34,293 nucleotides of DNA, from assembly GCA_903928015.1 (NCBI GenBank), contig CAIYPF010000077.1, positions 1-34,293 on the forward strand, given 5' to 3'. Of the stretch, positions 7,998-15,520 are shown one piece after another (the first letter of the stretch is position 1; every line of letters starts with the position of its first letter). This stretch comes from an uncultured Gammaproteobacteria bacterium (lineage in GTDB: Bacteria; Pseudomonadota; Gammaproteobacteria; Pseudomonadales; UBA5518). The notes below the pieces were generated by a model. The model did not search any database. It was not told the origin of the DNA and saw only the letters and a program-made list of their open reading frames with translations. A program made the translations under genes and the position numbers.

Positions 7998-9002
7998 ATG
8001 GATTCGGCATCCGTCGCGTGGCTTCCGTTGGCATGGACGGGCACGCGCCTCGCGGATTTCCAGCCCTACGTGCCTGCCATCGACGACAGCGGCGCAGTGG
8101 TGTTCCAGGCGGGGCTTGCCGGAGGTGCAAGCGGAGTGTTCGTCGCTCGCGGCGATGCCGTGGAATCGCTTTTCCCGACGATGCCCGAGCATCAGGTCTC
8201 GAGTCACCCCGACCGCAACGCGCGCGGCGATGCATGCGTATACGTGACGCGACAGGATGGCAGCAGCGCCGTGATCGGCGTGCAGCAAGGTCGCCCGATC
8301 AGTTACGCCGACTCCCGCCACGGTGTTTTCGCGGGCATCGCTCCGCTCGGACCGGTGATGGATGCAGACGGGAGCGTGGGGTTCCGTGCGTCGCTCGCTG
8401 ATGGCGGTGAGGCTGTCTGCGCGTGGGTTGGTGGCGAGGTGCATGTGCTAGCTCGCACGGGCGAGCAGTTCACGGCGTTTCATGGCCTGCCCGTCATCCG
8501 CGGGGCTGCAGCCGTGCTGTTCCGGGCTGACACCTGCGATGGCCTACAAGGTCTGTATCGGGCTACAGGATCACGCATGTGGCCGGTGTTCGAGCGGCCG
8601 GCAGCGCAGGGCAGACTCGCGTTTTTCCCGACTCAGAACGCCTCGGGTGAGGTCGTCTGTGGGTGGGCCTCGGTGGAGGGCGATGCCCGGGTGCTACGTA
8701 TCCGCGAGGGCTGTGAGCCGGTCGATGTCGACACCGGAGACATCCGGTTCGAGAGTCTTCGCGGCTGCCTGATGGGAGAGGGCGGAGAGCTCTGTTTCAC
8801 GGGCACGCCACGCGGAGGACGTCTTGGTTTGTATCGCGTGTTGGCGCGGGGAGTGGAGTGCCTGCTTGAAGAGGGTGGGCTGATTGAAGGCGCGCGCGTG
8901 CAGGCATTTGCGCTCAATCCTGTATCGATGAATGCGCGGGGACGTCTGGCGGTCCGGATCCTGTTGGACGATGGGCGCCAGCTGGTCGCGGCATCGCGCT
9001 GA
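7998..9002 (+). CDS. Uncharacterised beta-repeat protein (DUF7453-like)
   Basis: A 334-residue protein made of repeated blocks of the type 'D-D/A-x-G-x-V-x-F-x-A-x-L-x-x-G...G-V-x-V', for instance AIDDSGAVVFQAGLAGG near residue 29 and VMDADGSVGFRASLADG near residue 120, each followed by a short strand ending in L(F/A)-R-T-G-like residues. This pattern is known from beta-propeller-like proteins of unknown role with repeats naming 'variable, valid at' values; here no signal peptide or sorting tail is present, so the protein seems cytoplasmic. It begins 13 bp after meaB and likely shares its transcript, but I cannot connect its function to B12 metabolism. The two REP elements follow its stop codon. 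Confidence 0.65.
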   Translation: MDSASVAWLPLAWTGTRLADFQPYVPAIDDSGAVVFQAGLAGGASGVFVARGDAVESLFPTMPEHQVSSHPDRNARGDACVYVTRQDGSSAVIGVQQGRPISYADSRHGVFAGIAPLGPVMDADGSVGFRASLADGGEAVCAWVGGEVHVLARTGEQFTAFHGLPVIRGAAAVLFRADTCDGLQGLYRATGSRMWPVFERPAAQGRLAFFPTQNASGEVVCGWASVEGDARVLRIREGCEPVDVDTGDIRFESLRGCLMGEGGELCFTGTPRGGRLGLYRVLARGVECLLEEGGLIEGARVQAFALNPVSMNARGRLAVRILLDDGRQLVAASR

Positions 9003-9007
9003 ATCTG

Positions 9008-9030
9008 TCGCGGGCATGGCCCGTTCCTAC
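9008..9030 (-). repeat. REP element, copy 2
   Basis: Inverted copy of the 3323-3345 element (22 of 23 bases), reading GTAGGAACGGGCC... on the minus strand and folding as a short GCGGGC/GCCCGT hairpin. It begins five bases after the stop codon of the 7998 gene and is followed 11 bp later by a third copy in the same direction, a head-to-tail REP doublet. Confidence 0.8.
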
Positions 9031-9041
9031 GTCGGAAGATC

Positions 9042-9064
9042 TCGCGGGCATGGTCCGCTCCTAC
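9042..9064 (-). repeat. REP element, copy 3
   Basis: Second member of the doublet, again 22 of 23 bases identical to the inverted 3323-3345 element (one C-to-T change in the stem). The two copies start 34 bp apart. Together they fill most of the gap between the 7998 gene and the symporter gene at 9126 and may act as a transcript end or mRNA stabiliser for the meaB unit. Confidence 0.8.
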
Positions 9065-9125
9065 TGGCAGGCGGCGGGAAATCGTGACAACGTGCGCCCT
9101 TCATCGCTCACCGGAAACATCGCGC

Positions 9126-10448
9126 ATGCAGGCCGCTTCGGGGAACTCGTCGGGTAATTCGCTCACCGTCTGGATTCTGGGAGGACTTTTTCTCGGGCTT
9201 GGTTGCGGCGCCGTGCTGCACGCCACGGTTCCGGATACGGCAGGCTGGGTGAAGGGCTTCACGCTGGTCACCACCGTGTTCCTGCGCCTGATAAAGATGG
9301 TTATCGCACCGCTGGTGTTCGCCACGCTTGCCGTTGGTATCGCCAGGATGGGTGATACAGGGTCGGTGGGGCGCATCGGCCTCAAGGCCTTCCTGTGGTT
9401 CGTGTGTGCCTCGCTTGCATCGCTGTCGCTGGGGCTCGTGCTGGTGAATTTTTTCCAGCCCGGCATCGGCACCGGCATCACGCTACCCGAGGCCGGCGCG
9501 AGCAGCGGCATCACCACCGGCGAGTTCGGCCTGCAGGAGTTCATCCTGCACCTGGTGCCCGTCAGCATCGTCGACGGCATGGCGCGCAACGAGATCCTGC
9601 AGATCGTGGTGTTTTCGGTTTTCTTCGGTGTTGCCTGCGCCGGCGTGGGCAAACCTGCCGCGGCACTGGTCGATGCGCTCGAAGGCCTGTCCTACGTGAT
9701 GCTGAAACTCACGATGCTCGTGATGTGGTTCGCACCGCTCGCGGTGTTCGCTGCAGTTGCAGCCGCGGTGGCGAAGAGCGGGCTCGGCATCCTCGCGGTC
9801 TACGGCACTTTCATGCTCGAGTTCTACCTCGCCATCCTGGTGCTCTGGCTGCTGCTGTTCGCGGCGGCGTGGGCCGTGATCGGACGGCGCGCGATCGGAC
9901 TTTTCCGCGCAGTGCGCGAGCCCGTCGTGCTCGCCTTCGCCACGGCCTCCAGCGAGGCGGCCTATCCGCGCACGCTGGCGCAACTCGAGCGCTTCGGCTG
10001 CAGCAACCGCGTTGCCTCGTTCGTGCTGCCGCTCGGGTATTCCTTCAATCTCGACGGCTCGATGATGTACTGCACTTTCGCGGTGATGTTCATCGCGCAG
10101 GTGTACGGCATCGAACTCACAACGGGGCAGCAAATGGCGATGCTGCTCACGCTGATGGTGACATCCAAGGGAATGGCGGGCGTGCCGCGTGCGTCACTGG
10201 TGGTGATCGCGGCGACGCTCTCGCAGTTCAGGATTCCGGAGGCCGGGTTGCTGTTGCTGCTGGGCGTGGATCACTTTCTCGACATGGCGCGCTCGGCGAC
10301 CAATGTCATCGGCAACAGCGTGGCGACGGCAGTTGTATCGAAGTGGGAGGGCCTGCTGCGGCCCGAAGATACCGAGAACGCGGATCTCGAGAGATCCCTG
10401 TCAGGCGAGTTGCCGCACCGCGATGCGGCGCGGCCACCCGCCGTCTGA
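9126..10448 (+). CDS. Dicarboxylate/amino acid:cation symporter (DAACS family)
   Basis: A 440-residue inner-membrane carrier of the GltP/DctA family, which imports C4-dicarboxylates or glutamate/aspartate with H+ or Na+. It has about eight membrane helices and the family's core elements: the serine-rich hairpin loop FATASSEAAYP, the SFNLDGSMMY stretch (family: NMDGT-like) in helix 7, GVPRASLVV in hairpin 2, and DMARSATNVIGNSVAT in helix 8, where Asp and Arg/Asn contact substrate and cation. ATG 9126 is chosen; a GTG at 9084 is in frame with a close GGGA and would add 14 residues. The gene converges with the SYLF-protein gene only 4 bp away. Substrate cannot be fixed. Confidence 0.9.
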   Translation: MQAASGNSSGNSLTVWILGGLFLGLGCGAVLHATVPDTAGWVKGFTLVTTVFLRLIKMVIAPLVFATLAVGIARMGDTGSVGRIGLKAFLWFVCASLASLSLGLVLVNFFQPGIGTGITLPEAGASSGITTGEFGLQEFILHLVPVSIVDGMARNEILQIVVFSVFFGVACAGVGKPAAALVDALEGLSYVMLKLTMLVMWFAPLAVFAAVAAAVAKSGLGILAVYGTFMLEFYLAILVLWLLLFAAAWAVIGRRAIGLFRAVREPVVLAFATASSEAAYPRTLAQLERFGCSNRVASFVLPLGYSFNLDGSMMYCTFAVMFIAQVYGIELTTGQQMAMLLTLMVTSKGMAGVPRASLVVIAATLSQFRIPEAGLLLLLGVDHFLDMARSATNVIGNSVATAVVSKWEGLLRPEDTENADLERSLSGELPHRDAARPPAV

Positions 10449-10452
10449 AGGC

Positions 10453-11031
10453 TCAGCGCCCTGCGGGCGTGAAATCGAATTTCTGCCCACCGACGGAGAC
10501 CTCGTACATCAGGCCACCTTTGGCCACCGTGAAGATCGCCATGCCCTTGTAGAAGTCGGTAGCCACGGTTGATGCGTCGTTCTTGCCACCGCTGGCGCCC
10601 GCCGATGCGCCCGTCGTGCCCGCCGATGCGGAAGCGCCTGCAGTGATCGCCACAGCGCTTGCCTGTGCGCTGAACTCGAAGCCGGTGCTGGTGAACTCAT
10701 CGAGTGCGCGCTTGTCCTGGAAGAACACGATCTGGCTGAAGGCCTGACCGCCGAGTTGGAAGCCCACCGACAGCTGCGTCATGACGGCGTTGCCTATGTA
10801 GGCCCCCCGCGCATAGACCTTGCCCTTGCCCCTCGCCCCACCGATCACGAGCCCACCCTTGCCGATGGTGGGGAACACGGCATAGCCGTACGACTTTTCG
10901 AAGAACTTGCTGCTCTCGCCGGCGGCCTTGAAGACGCGGATGGTGTCGGCATAGGCGTCATCGGCGCGTGCAAAGCCGGCAGACAGGGTGGCCAGCAGCA
11001 GGACGAGTAAGGATCTGCTCAGGATTTTCAT
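10453..11031 (-). CDS. Exported SYLF-domain (YSC84-related) lipid-binding protein
   Basis: A 192-residue protein with a clear Sec signal peptide (MKILSRSLLVLLLATLSAGF, cut near ARA-DD) and a SYLF domain. SYLF proteins bind phosphoinositides in eukaryotes; bacterial ones are periplasmic and of unknown role. Landmarks are SYGYAVFPTIGKGGLVIGG, GKVYARGAYIG, SVGFQLGGQAFSQIVFFQ, and the closing AIFTVAKGGLMYEVSVGGQ. A low-complexity Ala/Gly/Ser loop lies at about residues 137-158. GGAG ten bases before the ATG at 11031 supports this start over the longer reading to 11091. It is monocistronic or follows the 11197-12180 gene on the same strand after 165 bp. Confidence 0.88.
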   Translation of the reverse strand: MKILSRSLLVLLLATLSAGFARADDAYADTIRVFKAAGESSKFFEKSYGYAVFPTIGKGGLVIGGARGKGKVYARGAYIGNAVMTQLSVGFQLGGQAFSQIVFFQDKRALDEFTSTGFEFSAQASAVAITAGASASAGTTGASAGASGGKNDASTVATDFYKGMAIFTVAKGGLMYEVSVGGQKFDFTPAGR

Positions 11032-11111
11032 GTGGATGCTCCACCGTTGGGTTGGAAAATGCGACGCAGGACAGGGTGAACGGGCAGACATTCGAGTGCA
11101 AGCGTTTTCCG

Positions 11112-11177
11112 ATGGTTACCGTTTCGGTCTCGGCAAGCTGCTGATTTCAAAGGCATCAAAGCCAATACCGTAACCAT
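11112..11177. repeat. Interrupted inverted repeat upstream of SYLF gene
   Basis: ATGGTTACCGT at 11112-11122 and ACCGTAACCAT at 11167-11177 are inverted copies (10 of 11 bases) with 44 bp between them. The pair sits in the 165-bp gap upstream of the SYLF gene, where a promoter is expected. It may be an operator with two half sites, but nothing shows which regulator would bind, and chance is possible. Confidence 0.3.
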
Positions 11178-11196
11178 GAGAAACTGTATTTTCACG

Positions 11197-12180
11197 TTAT
11201 CGAAGTGTGATCCCGGGCGCGCCGGCCCCCGGCTCCCGGGTACCCAGCACCGGCTCGTGGCCGCTCTGCGCCGCTCCCCACAGAATGCCGTAACCGTTGG
11301 AGCTCACCACGACTTCCCCGTCCACTCCCAGCGCGATGACCGCGCCCTCGGCCTTGTCTTCCTTGCCGATCAGGGTTTTGACCACGTGGTCGGTGGCAGC
11401 CTTCAGGGGCTGCCCGAGGTACTGCACCCGCATGGCGATATCGCGGGTGGCGGCGCGCTTGATGAAGTACTCGCCCACACCGGTTGCAGAGAGCGCCACC
11501 CGGGTATCGGCATAGGTGCTGGCGCCGATGATGGGGCTGTCGCCTACGCGGCCGGGGAGTTTGCCGGGCCATCCGCCGGTGGAGGTGCCAGCAGCCAGAT
11601 GCCCGCAGCGGTCCAGCGCTGCGGCGCCCACGGTGCCGTGCTTGCGCTCGACCGGTTTGGGTGGCGGAACGAACTCCTGGTACCAGGTCGCGGGATCGAC
11701 CATCTCCGCGCCCAGTCCACGCAGGCTCTGCTCTCCGGTGGCACCCACCAGCAGCACGTGCCGCGTGTGCTCCATCACGATGCGCGAGGCGAGGATGGGG
11801 TTGCGCACACGCTGCATTGCCGCCACCGCGCCCGAGCGTCCGGTGGCGCCGTCCATGATGGATGCGTCGGTTTCGGTGAAGCCTTCGGTGTTCACGATGG
11901 AGCCCTTGCCCGCATCCAGAAGTCCGGAGTCTTCCATGGCGCGAATCGCGGTCGATACCGCATCGAGTGCGGTGCCGCCTGCGGCGAGACCTGCCTTGCC
12001 CTCGACAAGCAGACGCTGCAGCAGTTGCCTGTGCGCCGGTGTCACTTCCTCCTCGTAGTCCAGGTAGCCGCCGTGCAGCACCAGCGCGTAGGAAGATCCG
12101 GCACTGCAGCCCGCTGCCTGCGCGCCCACCGGCACGAGCAAAGCCATCAATGCCACAGCGAGACAGTTGCGTGATCTCAT
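11197..12180 (-). CDS. Exported isoaspartyl peptidase / L-asparaginase (Ntn hydrolase)
   Basis: A 327-residue plant-type asparaginase, made as a proenzyme that cleaves itself before a threonine. The nucleophile is Thr183 in KHGTVGAAALD, followed by LAAGTSTGGWPGKLPGRVGDSP, which forms the substrate pocket; the N-terminal half shows LVLHGG and LDAGKGSIVN. These enzymes remove beta-aspartyl residues from peptides and hydrolyse asparagine. Residues 1-23 are a Sec signal (ends AQA-AG), so the enzyme should be periplasmic, unlike E. coli IaaA. GGAG ten bases before the ATG at 12180 selects this start over the reading to 12303. It is divergent from the DUF485 gene at 12256 across 75 bp. Confidence 0.9.
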   Translation of the reverse strand: MRSRNCLAVALMALLVPVGAQAAGCSAGSSYALVLHGGYLDYEEEVTPAHRQLLQRLLVEGKAGLAAGGTALDAVSTAIRAMEDSGLLDAGKGSIVNTEGFTETDASIMDGATGRSGAVAAMQRVRNPILASRIVMEHTRHVLLVGATGEQSLRGLGAEMVDPATWYQEFVPPPKPVERKHGTVGAAALDRCGHLAAGTSTGGWPGKLPGRVGDSPIIGASTYADTRVALSATGVGEYFIKRAATRDIAMRVQYLGQPLKAATDHVVKTLIGKEDKAEGAVIALGVDGEVVVSSNGYGILWGAAQSGHEPVLGTREPGAGAPGITLR

Positions 12181-12255
12181 GCGTGCGCTCCACGCGGTTG
12201 GTAAAGGACGAGGGGCCTTGTTAGGCTTCGGAAACCATAACACGAAGGTCTTCAC

Positions 12256-12567
12256 ATGAACTGGCAAGCGATCGACGCCGATCCGCGTTTTCAGCGCCTT
12301 CACCGCGAAAAAAGCCGTTTTCTCTGGTCATTGATGGCGGTTTCGATCGTGTATTACCTGATGCTGCCGCTGGGTGCCGCGTGGTTTCCCGAGCTCTTCC
12401 GCACACGCGTGTGGGGGCCGGTCAACGTGGGATTGGTGTTCGCGCTCTCGGAGTTCGTGATGGCCTGGGGCGTGGCCTTTGTGTATGCGCGCCATGCTGG
12501 CCGGCGCTTCGATGCCATGGCTGCGGAACTGGTCCGTGATGCCGCTGCTATCGGAGCTGCGTCATGA
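12256..12567 (+). CDS. DUF485 (YjcH-like) membrane protein
   Basis: A 103-residue protein with two membrane helices (about residues 25-45 and 58-80) and the DUF485 pattern: a start such as DPRFQRLHREKSRF, then a helix, a short loop and WGVAFVYARHA. The family nearly always sits directly upstream of an ActP-type acetate/monocarboxylate symporter, as here, where its TGA overlaps the symporter's ATG by 4 bp (12564-12567). This supports translational coupling and probably a joint complex. Function within the transporter is unknown. Confidence 0.85.
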   Translation: MNWQAIDADPRFQRLHREKSRFLWSLMAVSIVYYLMLPLGAAWFPELFRTRVWGPVNVGLVFALSEFVMAWGVAFVYARHAGRRFDAMAAELVRDAAAIGAAS

Positions 12568-14456
12568 GGAAGTTGCTCGCTATCTTCGCGCTCTCTGCCC
12601 CAGCCTTTCCCGCGCACGCCATGTTCAGCGGCGGCGCCGTGCCGCAACGCTTCGGCTGGCTCGCCTTCGCTGTGTTCGCGGCGATCATCTCGCTCACGAT
12701 GTATGTCACCTGGCTCGCGGCGCGGCGTGTGCGCAGCACGCAGCAGTTCTATGCGGCGGGCCGTTCCGTCACCGGACTGCAGAACGGCTGGGCGATCGCC
12801 GGAGACTACCTCTCTGCCGCCTCTTTTCTCGGCATCGCCGGGCTGATCTCGCTCTACGGCTACGACGGGTTCATGTACTCGGTGGGCTGGCTGGTGGCCT
12901 ACGTCACAGTGCTTCTGCTGATCGCCGAGCCCTGCCGCAACATCGGCAAGTACACGCTCGGCGATATCCTCGCCTTCCGCAATGACCCGCGCAGCGCGCG
13001 CCTGGTGGCGGCGCTTTCCACGGTCACGGTGTCGGTGTTCTACCTGACGGCACAGATGGTGGGCGGGGGCGTGCTGGTCAAGACGCTGATCGGCATTCCC
13101 TACGAGGTGTCTGTGATCGTGGTGGGCGTGCTGATGCTCGCCTATGTGGTTTTCGGTGGCATGGTCGCCACCACCTGGGTGCAGATCATCAAGGCCGTGC
13201 TGCTCGTGACGGCTTCGCTGCTGCTGGTGGCGTTCACCTGGGCACCGCACGGCTTCAGCCTGCCCGGGCTTCTCGGCGATGTGACAGCCGATCCGAAGGT
13301 GCAGGCGCAGGTGGCAAAGCTCCTCGGCGACGCGGCAACCACGATGACGCCGGAGCAACTCGGGCAGCGTTTCCTCGAGCCGGGGCTGTTCCTCAAGAAT
13401 CCGGTGGACCAGGTGTCGCTCGGGCTCGCTCTGGTGCTGGGCACGGCAGGAATGCCGCACATCCTCATGCGTTTCTTCACCGTGCCGAACGCGCAGCAGG
13501 CGCGTGTTTCCGTGCTGTGGGCAATGGCCATCATCGGCGGTTTCTACCTGCTGACACTGGTCATCGGAAACAGTGCTGCCATCAACGTGGGCGCCGCCAC
13601 CATCGCGGGCATGGACAAGGGCGGCAACATGGCCGCTCCGCTGCTCGCGCAGTTTGCCGGCGGCGGCGCTGAATCGCTTCTGGGCAATCTCTTCCTCGCC
13701 TTCGTTGCAGCGGTGGCGTTTGCCACCATCGTCGCGGTGGTCGCAGGGCTGGTGCTCGCCAGCGCGAGTGCGATGTCCCACGACATATGGGTGGGTGTCG
13801 TGAAGGGCGAACACGCCACGCAGCAGGAGGAAGTGCGTGCAGCCCGCGTGAGCGCGGTGATCGTGGGTGCCGTCGCGATAGGCATCGGCATCGCCTCGCG
13901 CGACCAGAACGTAGCGCACCTGGTGGCGCTGGCCTTTGCCGTGGCGGCCTCGGGGAACTTCCCCGCGGTGCTGCTCACCCTCTACTGGAAGCGCTGTAAC
14001 ACCGGCGGCATCGTGCTCGGCATGATCGCCGGCGCGGTATCGGCAATCGCGCTGGTGCTGGTCTCGCCGAACATGAGCTATCCGCTGCTGGAGACCGCCA
14101 AGGCGCAGCAGGTGATCGATTCGGCCCCAGCCACGATCGCCCGGCTCGAAGCCACTGCAGCGGCCGATGCCGCAGCGGCCGCAAAACTTCCGTCTGCGCG
14201 CGCGGCGCTCGATGCCAACGTGAAGGCAGCCGAGGCCACCGTACAGAAATTCGCCGGGCAGACCAGCAGCCTCGTGGGACTCGAAAAGCCGCTCATCGAA
14301 CTGAAGAACCCCGGACTCTATTCGATACCTGTCGGTTTCCTCTGCGTGCTGCTGGGTTCGCTGTTCTGGAAGGACCCTCGCGCAGAAGAGATGTGGGAGG
14401 AGCTCTACGTGCGGCAGAACACGGGGATACACGCCGAGGCGGCAAGCGAGCACTGA
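12564..14456 (+). CDS. Sodium:solute symporter, ActP-like, with extra C-terminal loop
   Basis: A 630-residue member of the SSS family, most like ActP (acetate/glycolate permease, 549 residues in E. coli). It shows AGRSVTGLQNGWAIAGDY then LSAASFLGIAGL, GYDGFMYSVGW, EPCRNIGKYTLGDI, a central MPHILMRFFTVPN, and about 13 membrane helices, with a signal-like N-terminus. Two long non-membrane segments stand out: around residues 235-270, and about 510-580, an Ala-rich, probably coiled-coil insertion before the last helix that E. coli ActP lacks. Coupled to the DUF485 gene upstream. It probably takes up a short monocarboxylate with Na+. Confidence 0.88.
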   Translation: MRKLLAIFALSAPAFPAHAMFSGGAVPQRFGWLAFAVFAAIISLTMYVTWLAARRVRSTQQFYAAGRSVTGLQNGWAIAGDYLSAASFLGIAGLISLYGYDGFMYSVGWLVAYVTVLLLIAEPCRNIGKYTLGDILAFRNDPRSARLVAALSTVTVSVFYLTAQMVGGGVLVKTLIGIPYEVSVIVVGVLMLAYVVFGGMVATTWVQIIKAVLLVTASLLLVAFTWAPHGFSLPGLLGDVTADPKVQAQVAKLLGDAATTMTPEQLGQRFLEPGLFLKNPVDQVSLGLALVLGTAGMPHILMRFFTVPNAQQARVSVLWAMAIIGGFYLLTLVIGNSAAINVGAATIAGMDKGGNMAAPLLAQFAGGGAESLLGNLFLAFVAAVAFATIVAVVAGLVLASASAMSHDIWVGVVKGEHATQQEEVRAARVSAVIVGAVAIGIGIASRDQNVAHLVALAFAVAASGNFPAVLLTLYWKRCNTGGIVLGMIAGAVSAIALVLVSPNMSYPLLETAKAQQVIDSAPATIARLEATAAADAAAAAKLPSARAALDANVKAAEATVQKFAGQTSSLVGLEKPLIELKNPGLYSIPVGFLCVLLGSLFWKDPRAEEMWEELYVRQNTGIHAEAASEH

Positions 14457-14506
14457 TCGGCTGTAACGGGAGTCCGCCAGCAAGGGCGAAGGGGCAGCGC
14501 ACGACG

Positions 14507-14965
14507 ATGGACGCCGAGAACACGCACAAGGTCTTTGACTGGCTCTGGTCATCGGGGCAGTTGTCTGCGCGTGACATTGCCGCGCTCCCTGCGCTCGGCG
14601 TGACGGTCGTCATCAACCTCGCGCTGCCGACCTCCGTGAACGCGCTGCCGGGAGAGGCTGAACTGGTCACGCGCGAAGGTCTCGATTACGTGCACATCCC
14701 CGTGGTGTGGGAGCGCCCTGAGCTGGCTCGGTTCGAGCGCTTCGTGGCCGTGCTCCAGGCCTGGTCGGGCAGCACGGTGTGGGTCCACTGCGCGAAAAAC
14801 ATGCGCGTTTCCGCCTTCCTGTATCTCTACCGCAGCCTGGTGCTCGGCGAGTCCGAAGACACCGCCACTTACCCCATGCGCGAAGTCTGGGTGCCCGACG
14901 CTGTCTGGCAGGCATTCATCGAGCAGGTGAAGTCCCGGTTCCCTGTTTCCGGGCAGAGAGCATGA
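14507..14965 (+). CDS. Protein-tyrosine-phosphatase-like protein with CX4R loop
   Basis: A 152-residue protein related to the small dual-specificity phosphatase fold: start SSGQLSARDIAALPALGV, INLALPTS, then HIPVVWERPEL and the putative phosphate loop VHCAKNMRVS (His94, Cys95, Arg100). The canonical loop is C-x5-R; here only four residues separate Cys95 and Arg100, while Ser102 keeps its normal distance from the Cys. I recall relatives with a similar HC-x-x-N-x-R-V-S loop, so this is a subfamily trait rather than a mutation. Its stop overlaps the next gene's ATG by 4 bp, which suggests coupled translation. Catalytic activity is uncertain. Confidence 0.7.
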   Translation: MDAENTHKVFDWLWSSGQLSARDIAALPALGVTVVINLALPTSVNALPGEAELVTREGLDYVHIPVVWERPELARFERFVAVLQAWSGSTVWVHCAKNMRVSAFLYLYRSLVLGESEDTATYPMREVWVPDAVWQAFIEQVKSRFPVSGQRA

Positions 14966-15432
14966 GCGAGGCAGGTGCCCGCGCGATGCGGCTGATCTTC
15001 ACCAAGGGCTCCGGCAAGTACGATCTGCTCGAGATCACCAGAGCCGGATCCGCGCCGCAGCGCATCGAGTGTCCCAAGCAAGGGATCATCCCTCACGACA
15101 TGGTCCACTACGCGGTGGAATCCACTGTGGCAGCGCGCGGTTTCCTGCGGCGCGTCGAAGGCGGAGAGAGCGCCGGATTCCGCATGGACGCCAAAGCAGA
15201 CAGCGATGCGGTGGAGCGGCTCGTCGAGGTCTTCCAGGGCGATGCCTGGTCCGGTGGCACGAGCAGCGCTGATGACATGCTCGGGATGTATCGCGTCACC
15301 TGTGCCGCGCGGGACTGTCCGGTGCTGCCGGTGGATGCTGCAACCATCCTTGCCGTGCGTGACACCATCAAGCGCCTCGGTGGCGAGTGGGATGCCATTG
15401 CGGTTGGCGGATCGCTGGAACTGTTTCTCTGA
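14962..15432 (+). CDS. Conserved hypothetical protein
   Basis: A 156-residue soluble protein with no signal peptide or membrane helix. I do not recognise a named domain. Visible features: a lysine/glycine-rich first strand (LIFTKGSGKYD), CPKQGIIPHDMVHYAVES near residues 34-51, an acidic middle (residues 60-95) and a C-terminal ending in VGGSLELFL. The PHD-M-V-H-Y-x-V-E motif recurs in a family of uncharacterised proteobacterial proteins that I can recall only loosely. The ATG overlaps the stop of the phosphatase-like gene (ATGA), so the two are likely made together. Confidence 0.65.
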   Translation: MSEAGARAMRLIFTKGSGKYDLLEITRAGSAPQRIECPKQGIIPHDMVHYAVESTVAARGFLRRVEGGESAGFRMDAKADSDAVERLVEVFQGDAWSGGTSSADDMLGMYRVTCAARDCPVLPVDAATILAVRDTIKRLGGEWDAIAVGGSLELFL

Positions 15433-15507
15433 GCGGGCGTTCCCGGGTGTGGGACTCGGCGCCGTGCTGAGGCACAATCCGCGCTGTTTCCGAATTCCCT
15501 ATCCACT

Positions 15508-15513
15508 CCGGAG
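15508..15513 (+). promoter_or_regulatory. Ribosome-binding site that selects a TTG start
   Basis: CCGGAG lies seven bases before the TTG at 15521 and is the only good Shine-Dalgarno match near the start of the MAPEG gene. An ATG at 15514 immediately after it is in another frame and too close to be used. Confidence 0.6.
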
Positions 15514-15520
15514 ATGTCCC

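Noticed and set aside
12354-14552. 732-codon minus-strand frame opposite the ActP-like gene
   Set aside because: Same reason: composition (Arg/His-rich) and position make it a shadow of the symporter frame.
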